Assembly: GCF_003945595.2 (NCBI RefSeq)
Contig: NW_024104320.1
Span: forward strand, 2,277,365-2,341,364
DNA from: Pipra filicauda
Taxonomy: Eukaryota; Chordata; Aves; Passeriformes; Pipridae
Direction of reading: 5' to 3'
DNA length: 64,000 nt
A program made the translations under genes and the position numbers. Below, piece after piece: positions 36,467 to 51,409 of this stretch. Under the pieces are notes generated by a model that was not told the origin of the DNA, did no database searches, and saw only the letters and a list, made by a program, of their open reading frames with translations. Within the stretch, counting starts at the first letter, position 1; each line of letters starts with the position of its first letter.

Positions 36467-39400
36467 ATGCACTTCTAGTAAAATAGTTACTCTTCCACTT
36501 TAAAAAAAAAATCTATTAAAAAGCAGTCTAATTGTTCTGAACAAGGACAAATTGGATTTTAAAGACTTTTGATCATTAATGCGATAGGAAACAGATGTGC
36601 ATCTGTTTCTATAGAAGATATGTCATGCTAACAACAATAAAAAAGTGTTGTCTAATTCTTAAAACAGACATTGTATTAATTGGACCTTTACTCCACAAAC
36701 AAAAGAATTAACTTTTAATGACTAATTCTTGTTTATACTATACTAAGTATTGCAAAGATAATGCTGTTATTTTCAAATTGTGAGCTATCATTAAATCCAA
36801 AAAGTTTTTATATAAATCAAACTGTTGCTAAAGGTGGGGATTTAATTGCTTCAACATGCACAGAAGCAGAGAATCTATTTTCTGACGTTATAATAAATCT
36901 AAGATATTAAGCATATATTTAGCATACAAAAATTCAATGTGCTTTTAAATTATTTTACTATGACACATATATTTTTAACAAGATGATTGATGTTCTAAGT
37001 CCAAAGTAGATTAACTGGGACATGATAAAATGAACAGAGTAAGAGTTACAAGGTGAATAAAATCAAATGAGGCATTGCAACTATTTAAGATATTCATAAG
37101 AGATTATATTGACTAAGAGATAGAGACCAAAATGAGAGGTGGAGCACTGAGTGACTGTAGCACAAAAGGGTGAGGATTTAACCAGCACTCATGGCCATGG
37201 TATGCAGATAAACCTGGCTCAGTCTTGTAAAGGTCAATGAGAACAGACACTTTTTTTTTTTTTTCTAAACTTATCTTTTATGATGTTCTCATTGCAGTAT
37301 AAAGACCATCAGAAAGATGGAGAAAACTTCCATGTAAGAGCCCTCTACACTCAGTGGATTAATTTTACAGTCTTCACACTATGAGAGCCTAATGTCCCAC
37401 ATTGCAACTGAGTAAAGTTCCAGCAAAAAACGTGTAACCTGAAGTGCTATCCTCTAAAAACATTTTGTTCCTAAAGGAATAAAAGATTTGAAAACATTCA
37501 AACCCAGGATGGTGGATAAGCCTTCACCTCAACCGTTTCCAGCCATTCTATTTGTTTATTTGAAATCCCTTGCTGTTTGCAGTCTCTCCCTCTAAATGGT
37601 GACACAGGAGTGTTATGGTCTCTGCTGGGGTACCGGCAGCTCCCAGACAGAGGGCTGGATCTCATAACATGAACTGGAACTTGGAAAAAGAGGTCCATCC
37701 AAGAAGCAAAAAATGCTTTAATAAATAACTTCTTTAGAACTGTAAACACATAATTTCAAAACAGTGTTCCCTGAAAGGACCAGAAGGAGAAAAGGTAATT
37801 ACTGGAATGATAGCTGGAATTTTCACAACTTTAGGGGCAATCCCTTGAGGACTGGTAAATGACTAACACCTTCCTATTGAAGGAAAGAGGTTAAAAAAAA
37901 AAGACTCAGGTGTATCATGACACACTAACCAGCACTCATACAACACTGAATATTTATGAGTACTTCACTAAACTATTCTAATCTGTGCTTTGATGAGGTC
38001 CCTAGTCCTTCTATACCATGAAAACAGATTTACTTTTGCCCTCTCACAAGCAAACACAGTTCATCCATTAAACCATCCCTACCAAGATAATCCATTTAAT
38101 TCATCATCTGGCAGCTATGCACCAGCCCTGAAAGCTGTAGCCTCTATTGTATCACTGGAAACACATTCATCTGCTTTCATGTGCCCAATTGAGAAGATGT
38201 CTTATAACTTTATTTTGAATCATTACTGCATTATGGTCCTCTAAAGTCCCAGTAAAATGAGGGTCTGTTTAAGCTTGGGAAGGTCTTCTGGTTAAAATCT
38301 ACAGTATGCCAACTACGTGAGGCTGAGATGTGCAACATTATTTCTTTCTGAATCTCTAATTAGAACATTATAAGGCTTGTTTCTTTCTTCAGATTGTAAA
38401 CATGAAGCAACTAGTCTTAAGCAGAAAGATATAGGTAAGTTTTTCTTTCTTGCCCTCACATTACTTGATTAAAGGGTTCCAGGCATTGCACAGAAATGTT
38501 TTCTCCTTACACCCCAAATTAATTTTAAAAATATTTAACTAGTAATTTTCTTTATGTATTATATCATCCATTTAATTGCAGGGTGCTTCCTTCCCATTCA
38601 ATCTCCTTGAGATTTCTAAGTTTCTAAGATTACTACTCTTAAGTCACCAGAGAGAACAATAAAACTAAGAGATACTTGTCTGTACCCTTGTGATTTAACA
38701 GCTTTTAACAGCTTTGCAAAGCATAATTAAGGGGTTTTTTTTAATTAACAATTTGCCAGCAAAATTAGTGCACGCCAAACTCATGCTAAAGTTCAGGATG
38801 ATCAGCACGTATGGGTGATTTTTCTGAGAAAAGTTCACAGCCAGAAATTGCCTCAAGAACGTTAATTTAATCAGGTCACACTGACATTTTCCCCTAAAGA
38901 GAAATCAGACAACAACAGGAAAAGACACATCTCATTTCTAATGAAAACAAATACCAACAGCATAAAATGTTCAGCTGATGAGACCATTTTACATGTGCAA
39001 AGGTGAAATTGTGCATTAACTTGCCAAGACAAGAAGATGTTTCCATTATCCTGCCTAAAGAATTTCTTTAAACATTTTTTTCAGCTAAGCCATGATTACA
39101 TCTCGGACTGCAACAGACAGCCCCAGTGACAGAGGATTTCATAAAATCCAAAATAGCACAGAAAATCCAGGAAAATAATTAAGAAAAGGGGGGTTTCTGA
39201 GAGTACATTTAGTGCCATAGGCAAATCAGTCAAATTGTACTCGGATACTAAGAAAAAGAGATAAATGTGTCAAGCATGGAGGAACAGGGAGGGTTGTGAA
39301 TTAACTGTAAAGTGTGTTTTGGGCATTTATTTAGATTAGACAGACTTTGACTAAATTTCAGTTAAACCTCCAGTCAGACAGGTACCAAATTAGTATCAGT

Positions 39401-42400
39401 TATTCCATATGGGAAGAGCCTGGAACAAATAAAGGGGTAGAGATAAAAAAATGGAGTGAGAGAGGATCAACTGGCCTTCTAAAACATCTGCTCATGTTTG
39501 CCCGTAACACAGGGAGGAAAACTGCAGATGACATTTCTTATCTGTGTTACACTTACAGTCTGTGGCACAACTGTACTGCTAAATCCATCAAATTCTCCAG
39601 GGAATTTATCTAAAGCAACCCAATCCACACCAGTGAGGAGCCCAGGGGAACATTGGTACATGAGTAGAGTTGTGGTGGCAAGTAAATCTAGCAATGCATG
39701 CTTCCACAGGGGGAATGCTGACTTACTCTTTCTATAAGGTGTTCATAAAAATGTTCAAAAATTTGAAATAACCCCAACTTTTTCCAAGAAATATGGGTGC
39801 CATGAAATTGAGACTAGAGCTCCAGTTTTATCCAAACTCTTTGTTCTGTAAATTTTAGAAATTTTAAACATCAGCCAGGATACAGAAAGAAGACTCATGA
39901 CTGATACTGGACAACAAGCACACCAAAAATTAACAAATCCACATGTACTGGCCATATAGTTTCTTGTGCAGATGATCCAGGACTTCCTTCCTCTTCCTTC
40001 TCCCTGTCCATCATCTGGCCCCCACCCATGGTACCAGCAGATATATGCAGTTCACTCAACTACCCATGGGAGAAAAATGCAGTGATGTCCTGGAGCATTT
40101 ACAGGCTTATCCCTGCAGTAAGACAAGACAGACATGGATTTTTTCCAAGACAACTGCATTTTGCTCTTAGAATGCTGCACAGTCTGTCATATAGCTGAAG
40201 GAGGGCCAGAAGAGCCCCTGCAAAAAGCTGGGGAAAGCATTCAGTGCAAGTGCCCCCATTTGCAAATTACTCCATTTCCTCCAAACTTCCCTGTGGGAAA
40301 AGGCAATACCCTGCATGTGAGAATCCCAGGAAGAGAATGGCAAGGTGTAGGTTGAAGGCTGGGTGTACTTTTTGCCTGACCTAGATGTAGCTTGGGGTCC
40401 CCACCTCATCACCCTTGGTCTAAAGAGTAAGGTGAATATTTACAGAAAATACAAAGTCAATTGCACATTCTGAAAGTTCCCAGTAAAACACAGCTGCATT
40501 TTCAACATATTTCAACAAATTTCATACCAACATTACCACAGAATGGTTTGGGTTAGAAGGGGACTTAATGATCATCTGAAATATAAAATTTAAGATCATC
40601 GCCTGTACTGATATTTATACAAGGTCTATCATTCAATTTGAAGATGTCAGCTCTCTAAACCCTGCAAACTCCCCAGGTCAATTTGTTACCTTTTTTTTGT
40701 ACGAGTCAGGTTCTTTGATAAATACTGTGAAATAAATGTACCATTTAAGGTAAGTAGCTTAATGTTCACAGGTTGCATCTTTTGGGTCATCAAGGGAAGT
40801 TTTTTTGCCCAGTGGAACAGGCAAGAAGAGCTGTAAATGCCACTAAATGATCTCTTCCATCCTGAGCAAAAAGGGGGTGCTTGCTAGCATTACTTCTGGT
40901 ACATTTGTGTAGTGTAGGAGATGTTAGCAGTGAGCTTGGATTGTTACCCTGCACACAGAGAGACAATAAGCAATTATAAATTACTGAAAATGGACCGTAT
41001 TTGATAATCTCATGAATGCTTTCTGATACACTGTTTCTGTGAGGAGTTGGGCTCAGTGAGATGGGAATTGTTTTGCTGGGGAGAACACACATTTTTCTTA
41101 CAGACTTCTGTAAGAACCTTGCTAAGATCTGAGATTATGTAGATCTCTAATACATCTTTGGAACTGTTAATATCTGAAGAGAAGATTTAAGATTATGCCA
41201 CAGTCCCAGGGATGAAAAACCTGTTCTTTGGTTTAGGATCTGGTCAATAAAGAGAGGAAGTTCGAGTGTTTGTGTGTATTATCCCTACAAATATGTAATT
41301 TTGTGGGTTTTAAAAAAATACCATTTGGATTTGCTTTGTGTGGCTGATTCTGGTTGATAAATGAGGTTCTTCACAGGATGGAGAGCTCAGAGCTCACACT
41401 GAAAATTCCCTGTGGGTCTGTGCTCACACTGATGAGAGGGTGAAAATCTATGACATTAAAATGACAGATTCCATTATATTTGCACCTTCAGTGCTTGTCT
41501 TGTCAGGAAAAAGGAAGTGTGAATGTGCTGAGCAAGATGACTCTGACTTTTTAAAAAGCACTTTTATCCAGGTCACGCAAAGAGCCAAAACTTTTAACTG
41601 GGTGCTGATCCCTGACCACAGGGATGCTCACCCTGTCCTGGGCTTCCTCTTTGGCTTCACACAGGAGTAAGGGCACAAGGTGTTTTCCATGTGACAGAGA
41701 GTCAAACCAACTATTTCCAAAGGCTCTCAGCTCACACCAAGCAGGAAAAGATGTTTCAGAGATGGTTTTTAGTTCTACACCAAGAAAAGTCTAAAGCCTA
41801 TCTGAATAATCTATCAGAAAGTTCCTGCAGTAACAGAAGCAGCAAGCAAAAGGGTAAGATCAGCCATTATTGGGTTCACGTTACAGCCAGGAAATACTGA
41901 ACAAGGACACAAAGTCAGATTTTCATCTCAAATTCAACCCTGTCAAAAAATACACAAAAATGGTTTTCACTGACTTCTCATCTTGAAATTGCTTTCAATT
42001 CTTTTGGTGGACCATTTCAGAGGGGGCAAAGGTTCCTTCTGCTGTCCCCAGAAAATTGCTTTTTTGTTGCTAATAAAACAGCAACTCTCTAAAATATTCA
42101 TCTTTTAAACCAAAATTTATGACTTCTTTGTAATTAAAATGTTTTGGTTTTACTTTATTCCATATTGTTTTCTTATTTCCATATTCTTCCATATTGTTTC
42201 CATTCTTAAAGTCCTTCAGTCAGCCTTCAGGGAAAAATTCTTGCCTTCACCTCCGCCCCTCTGAGAAGCTACTGTCTGTATCTTTGATGAAAAAAAAATG
42301 AAATTAATTCATGTTAATTCTCATCTTTCTTAACAAGTGTAGGCAACAAACAATCCCATGACTCTGGGGCCACAGCCATACAAGCTTTAACAGATACCAC

Positions 42401-42994
42401 ATCTTTGCTGCTGGCCACAAATTGGTACATTTCAGTCCTATCAAAGGTATTTCACTTCATTGGTTCAGTGGTTTATTTTTAATTATTCTACTTATCCAAA
42501 GCCTTATACAGATGTTAACAAACAAAATAACTTATTCCATGCACAATCTCTGTTGATGTTGCACGCACAGATGTACTTTTTCCTGCACGTAGAAAGGCTG
42601 TGCAGTGTATTTTGATACACGTACATACCTACACACGCCTTTAAGTCTGGTGATAAAGCCAAAAAAATATCTATCACCCACCTAAAATCTACCACTTTCT
42701 ACCTTTACAGCACTTTACTAAAAAAAAAAATAAAATTAATGCAGTGAGAAACATGTTGCTAGAGAAAATAAAATCATAAACTTCATCCAAAAGCTGCTAC
42801 AGAGGTGTGCAACCTGAGACAGACCAACCCTCCCCAGGATACTTCAGGGGCAAAAGCTTCCTCAAAGCTTGTAGAATTGGTGTCTTTCAGGTCACCTTTC
42901 ACCAGAAGCAACACAACCAGAACTATGCAAAATCATTAACTAACAATAATTTTGCAATAATAGAAGGTTGTGTACGATTCCTCTTCACCAGGAA
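36467..42994. other. Intergenic, 6.5 kb: no gene recognised
   Basis: AT-rich DNA with one tiny CR1 scrap. Short frames only, none longer than 100 codons. Confidence 0.6.
40535..40578 (-). repeat. Very short CR1 3' tail fragment
   Basis: CACAGAATGGTTTGGGTTAG and AAGGGGACTTAATGATCATC: the reverse-complement end of a CR1. Confidence 0.75.
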
Positions 42995-43268
42995 CTGTAG
43001 TGATAGGACAGGGAGTAATGGGTACAAACTGAAACAGGAAATTTAGGTTAGATATTAGGAAGAAATTTTTTACTGTGAGGGTAGCGAGACACTGGAACAG
43101 GTTGCCCAGGGATGTTGTGGATTCACCATCCCTGGAAGTGTTCAAGGCCAGGTTGGACAGAGTTCAGAGCAACCTGGTCTAGTGGAAGGTGTCCCTGCCC
43201 ACGGCAGGGGCGTTGGGACTGGGTGATCTTTAAGGTCACTTCCAACCCCTTAACATTCTATGATTCTA
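42995..43268 (+). repeat. CR1 LINE 3' fragment
   Basis: GGTTAGATATTAGGAAGAAA, CTGTGAGGGTAGCGAGACAC, GGTTGCCCAGGGATGTTGTG, GTCTAGTGGAAGGTGTCCCT and CATTCTATGATTCTA. Complete 3' end and little diverged. Confidence 0.95.
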
Positions 43269-44024
43269 AGAAAGGGTTTAGGTTCGCTGAATGGCCCAAG
43301 GAAAGGCCAGAAAAAAAATTGAAATTCAGATAGAACTTGCCTCAAATGTTGTTTTCCAAACGGGTATTTTGTGGCAAAGATGTTTTTTCATTCCTAACTT
43401 GTACAGCTGCTGGGTTGAATGGATGCCAAGACGATCACAATATAAAAGGCAACTGAAACTTCAGGCTTCTTCACATCAGGGCAAAGAAAATTTTCAGTAA
43501 GTGCCACAGTTGCTCCTTCAAACTTTCAGTTTTTCTTTACTTATTAGGATAACTGCACTGTTGAACAAGAGAAGTGAGCAAATCCCATTACATTTGTTTT
43601 CTACTTTTCTTGGTTGCATGGTTTATCTTTACTGCAACAATGAAGTGACTTTGGTCTGAAAACAGCAGTAAAACATTGTAGAAATCATGGGTCTACCCTG
43701 AAGAAATAATCCAAGAATTTGTTACATACTATCTACTTTTATTTACATTGTCATAAGATCTGTCCCTGAGACACACGATTTACCTTTATTTCCTGGAAAT
43801 AATTTAGTTCTGTCAAATCATATCAAGCTAATTAGAGTTCAAGCCCACAGTTAACCAGTTGAGAATAATATGATTTTTAACAGAGTTTCTTTTATAGAAA
43901 GATGTGACTTCAGATGTAATGTCTGCAGAATACCCTTTTCAAGAGAAAGCTGTTGGATTCACTAGCATTTCTTATTACTATTACTCATACTCTGGCATCA
44001 TGTAGGATCTTAAGCCATGGTCCA

Positions 44025-44120
44025 GGACTCTATGATGCTGAGTCCTGTGCAGTCACAGCATATTGGGACTCAATGATCTTAAAGGTCTTTTCCAACCTAA
44101 ATGATTCCATGATTCTATAG
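44025..44120 (+). repeat. Short CR1 3' tail fragment
   Basis: GGGACTCAATGATCTTAAAG, GTCTTTTCCAACCTAAATGA and TTCCATGATTCTATA at the end. The 5' edge is approximate. Confidence 0.85.
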
Positions 44121-45243
44121 CACAAAAGAACACGTTGTGTTCTCGATATTAATTTCTGGTACTTAGGTCAGGCTTGTGTTACCCCATTTCACCAAGGGAG
44201 AATTTAAACAAGGTCAGAGAATACAGCTACCAGTGTGGAATCATCCACGGAATTGATTGGACTGGTCAATTTTATGAAAAATCAAGTTAATGACAACTTT
44301 CACTATTACAAATAGCACGAATGGATTTTTCTAACAGAGTTTAAAAATACAAGAATATGTAAAAAGTTTTTTTTACTCTCTGTAAAAAAACTCTTGGATA
44401 GATCCACATTTTAAAATATTACTGTCTTGACACAGGAATTTTTAGATTAATTAAGGCATTAAGATTCTGAATGAGTTGAGGGTGAGCTCTGGATTCTCTC
44501 AGCCCTGATTACATTCAGCTTGATGTTACCAACACATAATCTGTAAAACATTTTGTTTCCTGTATCCTGACCAGGGAATTACACAGCAGGACTGGGACTG
44601 CAAACCAGCATTGGACCTTTCCTGTGGCAAACTGGGTTTTTTTTTTCTCTCTAAAGAGCAAATTCTGAGTTTTCAGCAGTTCTACCTGTGACCATTTCTG
44701 CTTCAGGGTTGGAGCCCGTGTCCAACCCATCCAGTGTTAGGTTATAGTCTCAGGCTCCCCACACATCTCCTCCACAGAGAATGCCAGACTTGGAGCTATT
44801 CTTGGATACAATCAGCCGTACTGATTTTAGAAAAGGAGGAGTCAGTCTCACATCCTCTCACTTCTTGAGGTTCCCCAAATGAATTTACACACTGAGAGAC
44901 ATATGGACAGATAAACAGCAGTTCCACTAGTCTCTGCAGAGACATGACTGTCCCACCATCAGAACAATTATATTTTAGGCGTATTTCAGCTGAAAGTCAG
45001 GCTCGTTGGACTTACACAGCTTTCCTTCACGTGGTTTCACCCCTCTGCACACTCGTATCCATAGAAAAGCTGGAAGCAATGACTGTTTCTAACTCAGCCC
45101 ATCTTCTTTCTCCCCTCTGGCTCCATGTTCCATTTCCATAAAGCACTCATATTTTCAAGGATCTTGTAGAAGCCCAAGTGATCAGAACACATGGCAGCTG
45201 TTATACAGCTCTATCATTCAGTAATTTGAATTCAAGTAAGTAA

Positions 45244-45382
45244 GTTGTGGATGCCCCATCCCTGGAAGTGTTCAAGGATAGGTTGGATGGGGCTTTGAGT
45301 AACCTGATATAGTGGAAGGTGTCCCTGCCCATAGTCTTTAAGGTCCCTTCCAACTCAAATCATTATATGGTTCTATGGTTCT
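45244..45382 (+). repeat. CR1 LINE 3' fragment
   Basis: GTGGATGCCCCATCCCTGGA, AGGTTGGATGGGGCTTTGAG, GTGGAAGGTGTCCCTGCCC and GTCTTTAAGGTCCCTTCC. It has an internal deletion compared with the fuller copies. Confidence 0.93.
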
Positions 45383-48029
45383 AATTTAGGATTTTGACCA
45401 GCGAAATGGAAAGCATTCCCTTAGAGAAAAAGGAGTCATTTATTCATCAGGAGCATCCTGTCCTGTGTGTTTATTCCTCATAAACACTCCATAGTAGAGC
45501 ATCCTAAACAGAGGCTGCCTTCTGCTGCTGCTAAACAATTGGAGAGCTCCAGATTACCTAGGAGAGCAATCTTTGGGCGTATCATCACCTTCTGCATTAC
45601 CCTTTGCTTTCATTTTCAGGTACCTGCTGTCTCCCATCACCACACACCCAACATCCAGACATTCCAAATGCCCTCGGACAAAGCCTATCCATGCAAAGGT
45701 CTCCATGGAACTACCAGCCAGTGGGCTTTCCACCTCTGCCATGAGGTAGTCAGAAAATCTAAATATTTGTAGCTTTTTTCATTGCCAACGTTACAATTGA
45801 GTTGTCTTGTATCTGTTTCAGAGATCAGCTACTAACTGTTATGAATTTCGTTCCTGTATTTGCAGCTTAAGACTCAATAACCCAAATTTTTGTCTCGACT
45901 CTCCTTTTCCCTGCAGGTTTTCACATACATTCATTATAGGAAGAAGATCCAAATTCCTATTACTTTAACATAGCTTTTAACCTGACGGATGCATTTGTGT
46001 ACTAAATTAATTCTTCTGACTGCTAACAAAAACGGAAATCAATACAAATTCAATACTACAAGTCTTCTTCTTAAAGGGAAAAGATAGGTTAATCTATCTA
46101 GATTGCTCAAAAGAAGCTTGAAAGGTGGTTTGATCGCACTGGAGAGGAGAAGGCTCTGGTTAATCACAGCAGTTACTTCTGGCCTAAAATATAAAAGCTT
46201 AAAAAAAACTATCAGTGAGTCTTTTCCCAAAAGCAGACATTTTCAAGATACTTAGGGTTTGGCAGCTCATTTTAAAGGCAGCAGGGAATTTTCCTGCTAA
46301 TCAGTACACTTCAAAGTCAGCCTTCAAGTCTTGCTTTCAATAGATCTTTTTGACAGAACCTGACATACATTATACTCCAATAGCTTTACAGCTTGTTGAT
46401 AAAAAAGTCAAAATCCTTTATTCTGCTGCCTTATTCCTGGTCTGCCCAGCAGTGCCTACATTTGTGCCACAGGAGATAACGAGGGGATTTCTGCTGCACC
46501 TCTCCAGCTGCTGAGATGAATCCCTTGGGCTCTCTGCAGCGAGCAGGGATTAAGATAACATTTTGTAATAATGCAGAAGCTAAGCAAGAAATCCAGGCTG
46601 TCCCAGAGCTCCCAAGGCAACCATCTCAGCAATGTGGGAGATTTTTCAGCAACACCATGACAGAAATAAAGATTGCATGAATAATTGCCATTACTCAGGA
46701 AAAAGTGGATCATTTACTGTGGAAACAGTGGTTGCTCAGAGAGGCACCGGACGGATGGATCTGATGTGATCTAAACAGGCGAGTGGTACTGCAAGTCCAA
46801 GTTCTGCTCCCTTATCCCACAAAAAGTGAGGATTAACTACTGACATCAGTGGAGTATTTCTGGAAGAAAAAACACTCTAAGAGCAAGGTTGAGGGCCAAA
46901 TGTACCACTAACGAACAACGGGGTGTATTAAAAAGGTTGGCCCTGATGCAAGTCTACTGAAACAAATACCCCCACCTTGCTTTTCCTTACAACTGCCATC
47001 AGAGCCAGTCACAGCAGAGAGCTCTGCCTGGAGATGGCCACCTATAATACCAGAAATTCACGTTTGGCTGCTGCTAACAATACTGCAATGGCAAGAACAG
47101 CCTGGACAGTGATCAAGCATTAAGGCCAGAAGGATCTGTTCCACAGGCTGGGGAACCGCTTTCACACCTTTTACAGAGCACAGTAATTAGTGTTTACTGA
47201 AAGTTGGTTTAGCAACATCTAAGGAAACTCACTGCTTCAAAAAACATTCGCTCCACTACTAACTTACCCTTCTTAAACAAGGGTATTTAAAGCCAGGCAA
47301 ATTCAAGCTAAATATAGCTCCATCTACTAACAGCCCAGTAATTGCAATAGTCTGCCAGTTCCCTGCCCAGAGAGGCTGCAGCACAAATAAGAACTACACT
47401 GTAAAACTGGCACTGCCCAAGGGTCAGAATGATCTTGCTAATCAATCCATTGTTCAACACTTAATCCTCAAACAGCCCAAACAGATGATTTATTACTGGT
47501 CTCAACCTGAAACAAAAGTACCCAAAGGGTACATATACATCTTATGTGTGGGTTGAAGAGCTATAATTAAAGACTGATGCTTAAGCAAGCAAGAAAGCAC
47601 TGGGCTTTTCAAGTTCAGCACTGCTGAGCAAATAAAAGTGCCATTCCCTGACTGGCTACAGTTCAGTAAACAAATAAACCTCAGATGACTTTTTCCAGTT
47701 GTGAAAAAGAGTAACTATAGCACATGGCTGCAGTAATTAGTGACAGATGAGCTATTTTTGTCAAATCAGAGGGTCATGCACCTTTTCCCAAAGCCTGAAC
47801 TGGCCTCAAGGTGTCACTGGATACAGATACAACAGGAACCTGAGAGGCCTGAAGGAACACAGTGTCCAACCACATCTGACCCGAAATTTAGACTGCATGT
47901 GAATAAGTTTACAAGCTTTACACCATTAAAAAGGTTTTGCTGTTGTGCACAGATGAAGGACAAATACCTCTAACCACAGCGTTCAGAGCAAAATCATGGA
48001 AGTTAAAATTCCAATCAACTGCAATGGCA

Positions 48030-48262
48030 TTTTACAGAATCACACAATTGGCAAGGTTGGAAGGGACCACAGTGAGTTACCTGGTCCAATCTCTCTGTTC
48101 AAGCAGGATTATCCAGAGCACATGGCACAGGATTGTGTCCAGATGGTTCTGGAATATCCAGTGAGGGGAATTCCACACCCTCTCTGATCTCTGTTCCAGT
48201 GCTTGGTCACTGCACAGAAAAGTTCTTCCTCAAATTCAGGTGGAACTTCCTGTGCATCAGTA
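48030..48262 (-). repeat. CR1 LINE 3' fragment, older subfamily
   Basis: Reverse CR1: CAGAATCACACAATTGGCAA, GGTTGGAAGGGACCACAGTG, AGGATTATCCAGAGCACATG and CAGAAAAGTTCTTCCTCAAA. The right edge is approximate. Confidence 0.88.
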
Positions 48263-50804
48263 TCAATTTGATATTGATATACCCCCCTTGGGAGAACAAA
48301 ACCAAAAAATAATCTGCTTTATAGTGCAGAATATGTTAGAAAATGTGACTATGTAATCAGCATCATCCTGCCTTCAGGATACAAATGGGACACCTGACCT
48401 GGGGGTCAGGGAGGGGGGATGCTGTTGGGTTTATAATTTTGACCTGATGGCATTCACAGATGTTCTAAAAATACATTCACATAGTGCTATTGGCCTCAAC
48501 AAAACCATTGAAACTGGAGCCAGAGAAGGAGGCAGTGCTGTCAGGGGGCTCACTCCTGGAAGCACATCCACAGGGGATTTCAGCAGCATCCTCACTGTGG
48601 GGCAGGAGGTGAAAGAGGGCTCCATATTCCAAACTATGCTTTCCCCCAGAAATGAGATTTAACTTTGGGAGAACATAATCCTACAGACCCTGCTTGTGTA
48701 GTCACATACTTGGCCATGCAAACAGTGATGTAAATCTGTGGGAAAAAAATGGGATGTCCCATTAATTGTGACACCTTGTGAAGAAGGGCACTTTGGCAGG
48801 CAGTATGGAACTGCTCCAAAACAAGCTCCTGCACACCAAGGGATGTCTCACACAACACTGACATTATTAAGCTGTTTCTATACAGATAATTTGGGAAACA
48901 GGTAGAATTCCAACTTTAGTGATTCCCTCTCCTCAGTTGCAATTAGAACTGGACTCTCAGCCTATGGCATTTAGAGAAATACCAATTTTCAGCCCATGAA
49001 GGAACAGTTACAGCTTTCACCTCTCAAATATATTTATTCATTAAATGCTCCTGGTCAGTTTAAGTTTGGGGTTTTAAAAATAGAAGTTCCGTGCCCATCC
49101 CCATCCTGTACCATTACCTGGTTCTCTGTAAGGCCCCACTCCCACCAGTTATTTTTAAATAAAACACGAGGTGTCACAAAACACAAGGTAAAACAAGGAT
49201 ATGTGTCAGCAGCTGAAAATAAATACCATACTTCAAACACCCTTTAATAAACAGCAGATGAAACAGATTTTTTTTCATGGTGCTATTGCCCAGGCAAGAC
49301 TTCTGCTGGATTTCCAGGGATTTTGGAGGAAGTTTGTATAAGGTCTCATCCTAGACCTTCTATAAATCCACAGTTGTAACAGACTTTTTTAACATGCGTG
49401 TTTGTACACGTGAGAGGAGGGTAGGGTGCCAGGTTGAGGCAAGTTTTCTTAAATTTTCAGGTGTTATGGAAAAATCCAAACATTTCATTAATACAATTTC
49501 CCTGTTAACAGTGTAGCAAATGAAAAGAAAAAATCCAGTTGAATTAAATGTGATCCTGAAGAGTGATGGGAATGGAACTCTTTTTAAATCCATGGCAGCA
49601 AATTCAGGTGCACAGCAGGTTGCTTTCTCCATGCTGCAAAATGCACAACTTGGCCCCTTTCCTTCAGAGGGAACAGAGGTACCTGTGTAAAGATTCACAG
49701 TTGCAAAGGACACCCACTGAACACTGACCAACACCTTCACCCAACACTACCTATCCTGTGCCAGTCTTTTATCTGTTTTTTTAAAACACAGAAAAAAAAT
49801 CAGGTGTGCAACACCACAATGCAATAATCCCCTCAAGTATGAGGAGCACTGAGGTAGCTCTGATAATACTTGAAGAAGGACATTCAGGGGCTTGGGGGAG
49901 ATGCTACTGATGTAAAAAGGTTTAACAGAGACAACCCCAAGATACATGTAACTTCCCGGGGGAGAAAGAAAGAAAAAACTCTCTCAGTGCTTCAAGGAGA
50001 GAAAGAAGCTACAGCAGAGAAGGAAGCTACAGCACAGAAGATGTTCCTTGACACCAAGTAGCAGACTTAGGGATAATGGTCTTTTTAGATCTATGTTACA
50101 GCAGCACATAAGCCCAATTTTACCTCTAATTGATTAAAGCTCTCCACTGTGTAAAAATACAGTATAGACTCTTGTAACAAGACCACAGTTTACAAGAAAA
50201 GAAGAGAGGAGAGCCAGCAACAGAGTCCTGAGGAAAAGAAGTGTCTCATGGTCCAGAGCAGAGCTCTGCCCTCCACCCTCTCCCACCAGGACATCTGGCT
50301 GTGGGTTTTTCCATGGTACATATCACACACCCCACATTACTCAGTTCATCTGCCAGGGCATTTTAATCCCTCTTCAGTAAAGGTGTATTGATGACATTAA
50401 ACTCTATTATTTTTATTAAAACTTCTATATCTCAAATGTATGTGAAGCCACATGGGGGTAAGTGATTTCTGACTCGAGTAATGCCAGTGAATACTACAGG
50501 GCATTTATCTACATGTTTGGTAGAGAAGGATAAGTACCACTTATTAGTAATAATGACAAAACTTTATTTCCATTTGAAACCATCAAGTCATCCTGACAAC
50601 AGACAATAATGTTTCTATCAAAGCCTTCATTAGGAAGGGTTTCTCAGACCAAGGACAGATTTTCTACTGAAACCAGATACTCCATCTCACATGGAAAAAC
50701 CATTTCCTTGCTTAGGACATTGCTCAGGAGATGTCCATCAACTGTTGATTCAACTCTGAAGAATATTCCAAGCTTGCTTTCCCACATTTAAAGAAGGAAA
50801 CTGA

Positions 50805-50828
50805 TTTATTTGCAGAGTCCTCTTTATT
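50805..50828 (-). other. Candidate ADGRF4 polyadenylation signals
   Basis: Two minus-strand AATAAA hexamers (50810-50805 and 50828-50823) lie about 590 nt downstream of the proposed stop. They would give a 3' UTR of ordinary length if the terminal exon at 51410-51491 is right. No other evidence. Confidence 0.25.
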
Positions 50829-51409
50829 ATTTGTCTCTGTCATTGCCTTGTAGGACAGGAAAAAGAACAAAAATTCTGTCCTAACAGACTAGAAAAGGGC
50901 TTTGTACAATTGCTCTGACACACAGGTACAGAGATGGAGAGAACAGCTGTAATGCAGCAATAAAGTTATGTTATCCATCAGTCTGAGAGGACAAATGGAA
51001 ATGATGAACACAGTGACACCAAATAGAATCGGTTTTGTTCAAAAGACAGCCAAAAGTAGCTAGATAATGCTCAACATTTGTACATATTAAAAATTAAATA
51101 ATTTTAGAACAGTTCCACATACTGTACAGTTCCATATTGCACTGACATAAAAAAAAAAAAAAAGAAAGAAATTGAAGCACTGAAATGGCAAATGAGGACA
51201 AACTCTCCTCACAGCAGTTTTCACAAAGGTGAGAAACAAGCTTGATGTATCAGCATGTTTCCTCCAAGGGTTGCAGCAACACTGATGGTTTCCTGCTCCT
51301 GACAGCAGGTTCGAGGCCTTTTCTCTTCTGGTTTTCATGATGCTTCCTGTGGTTGTGCTCCCAGACAGTGCTGTCCATGCTCCGAGCTGGTCAGACACTT
51401 CAGCTCACC

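Larger units (their letters stand above)
43269..50804. other. Intergenic, 7.5 kb: no gene recognised
   Basis: Three CR1 fragments are listed separately. The minus-strand frame at 49360-49740 (126 codons) has no domain I know; it could belong to a 3' UTR or be chance. Confidence 0.55.

Noticed and set aside
49360..49740. Minus-strand 126-codon ORF as an additional gene or ADGRF4 exon
   Set aside because: No domain or GPCR-tail similarity and no convincing paired splice sites.
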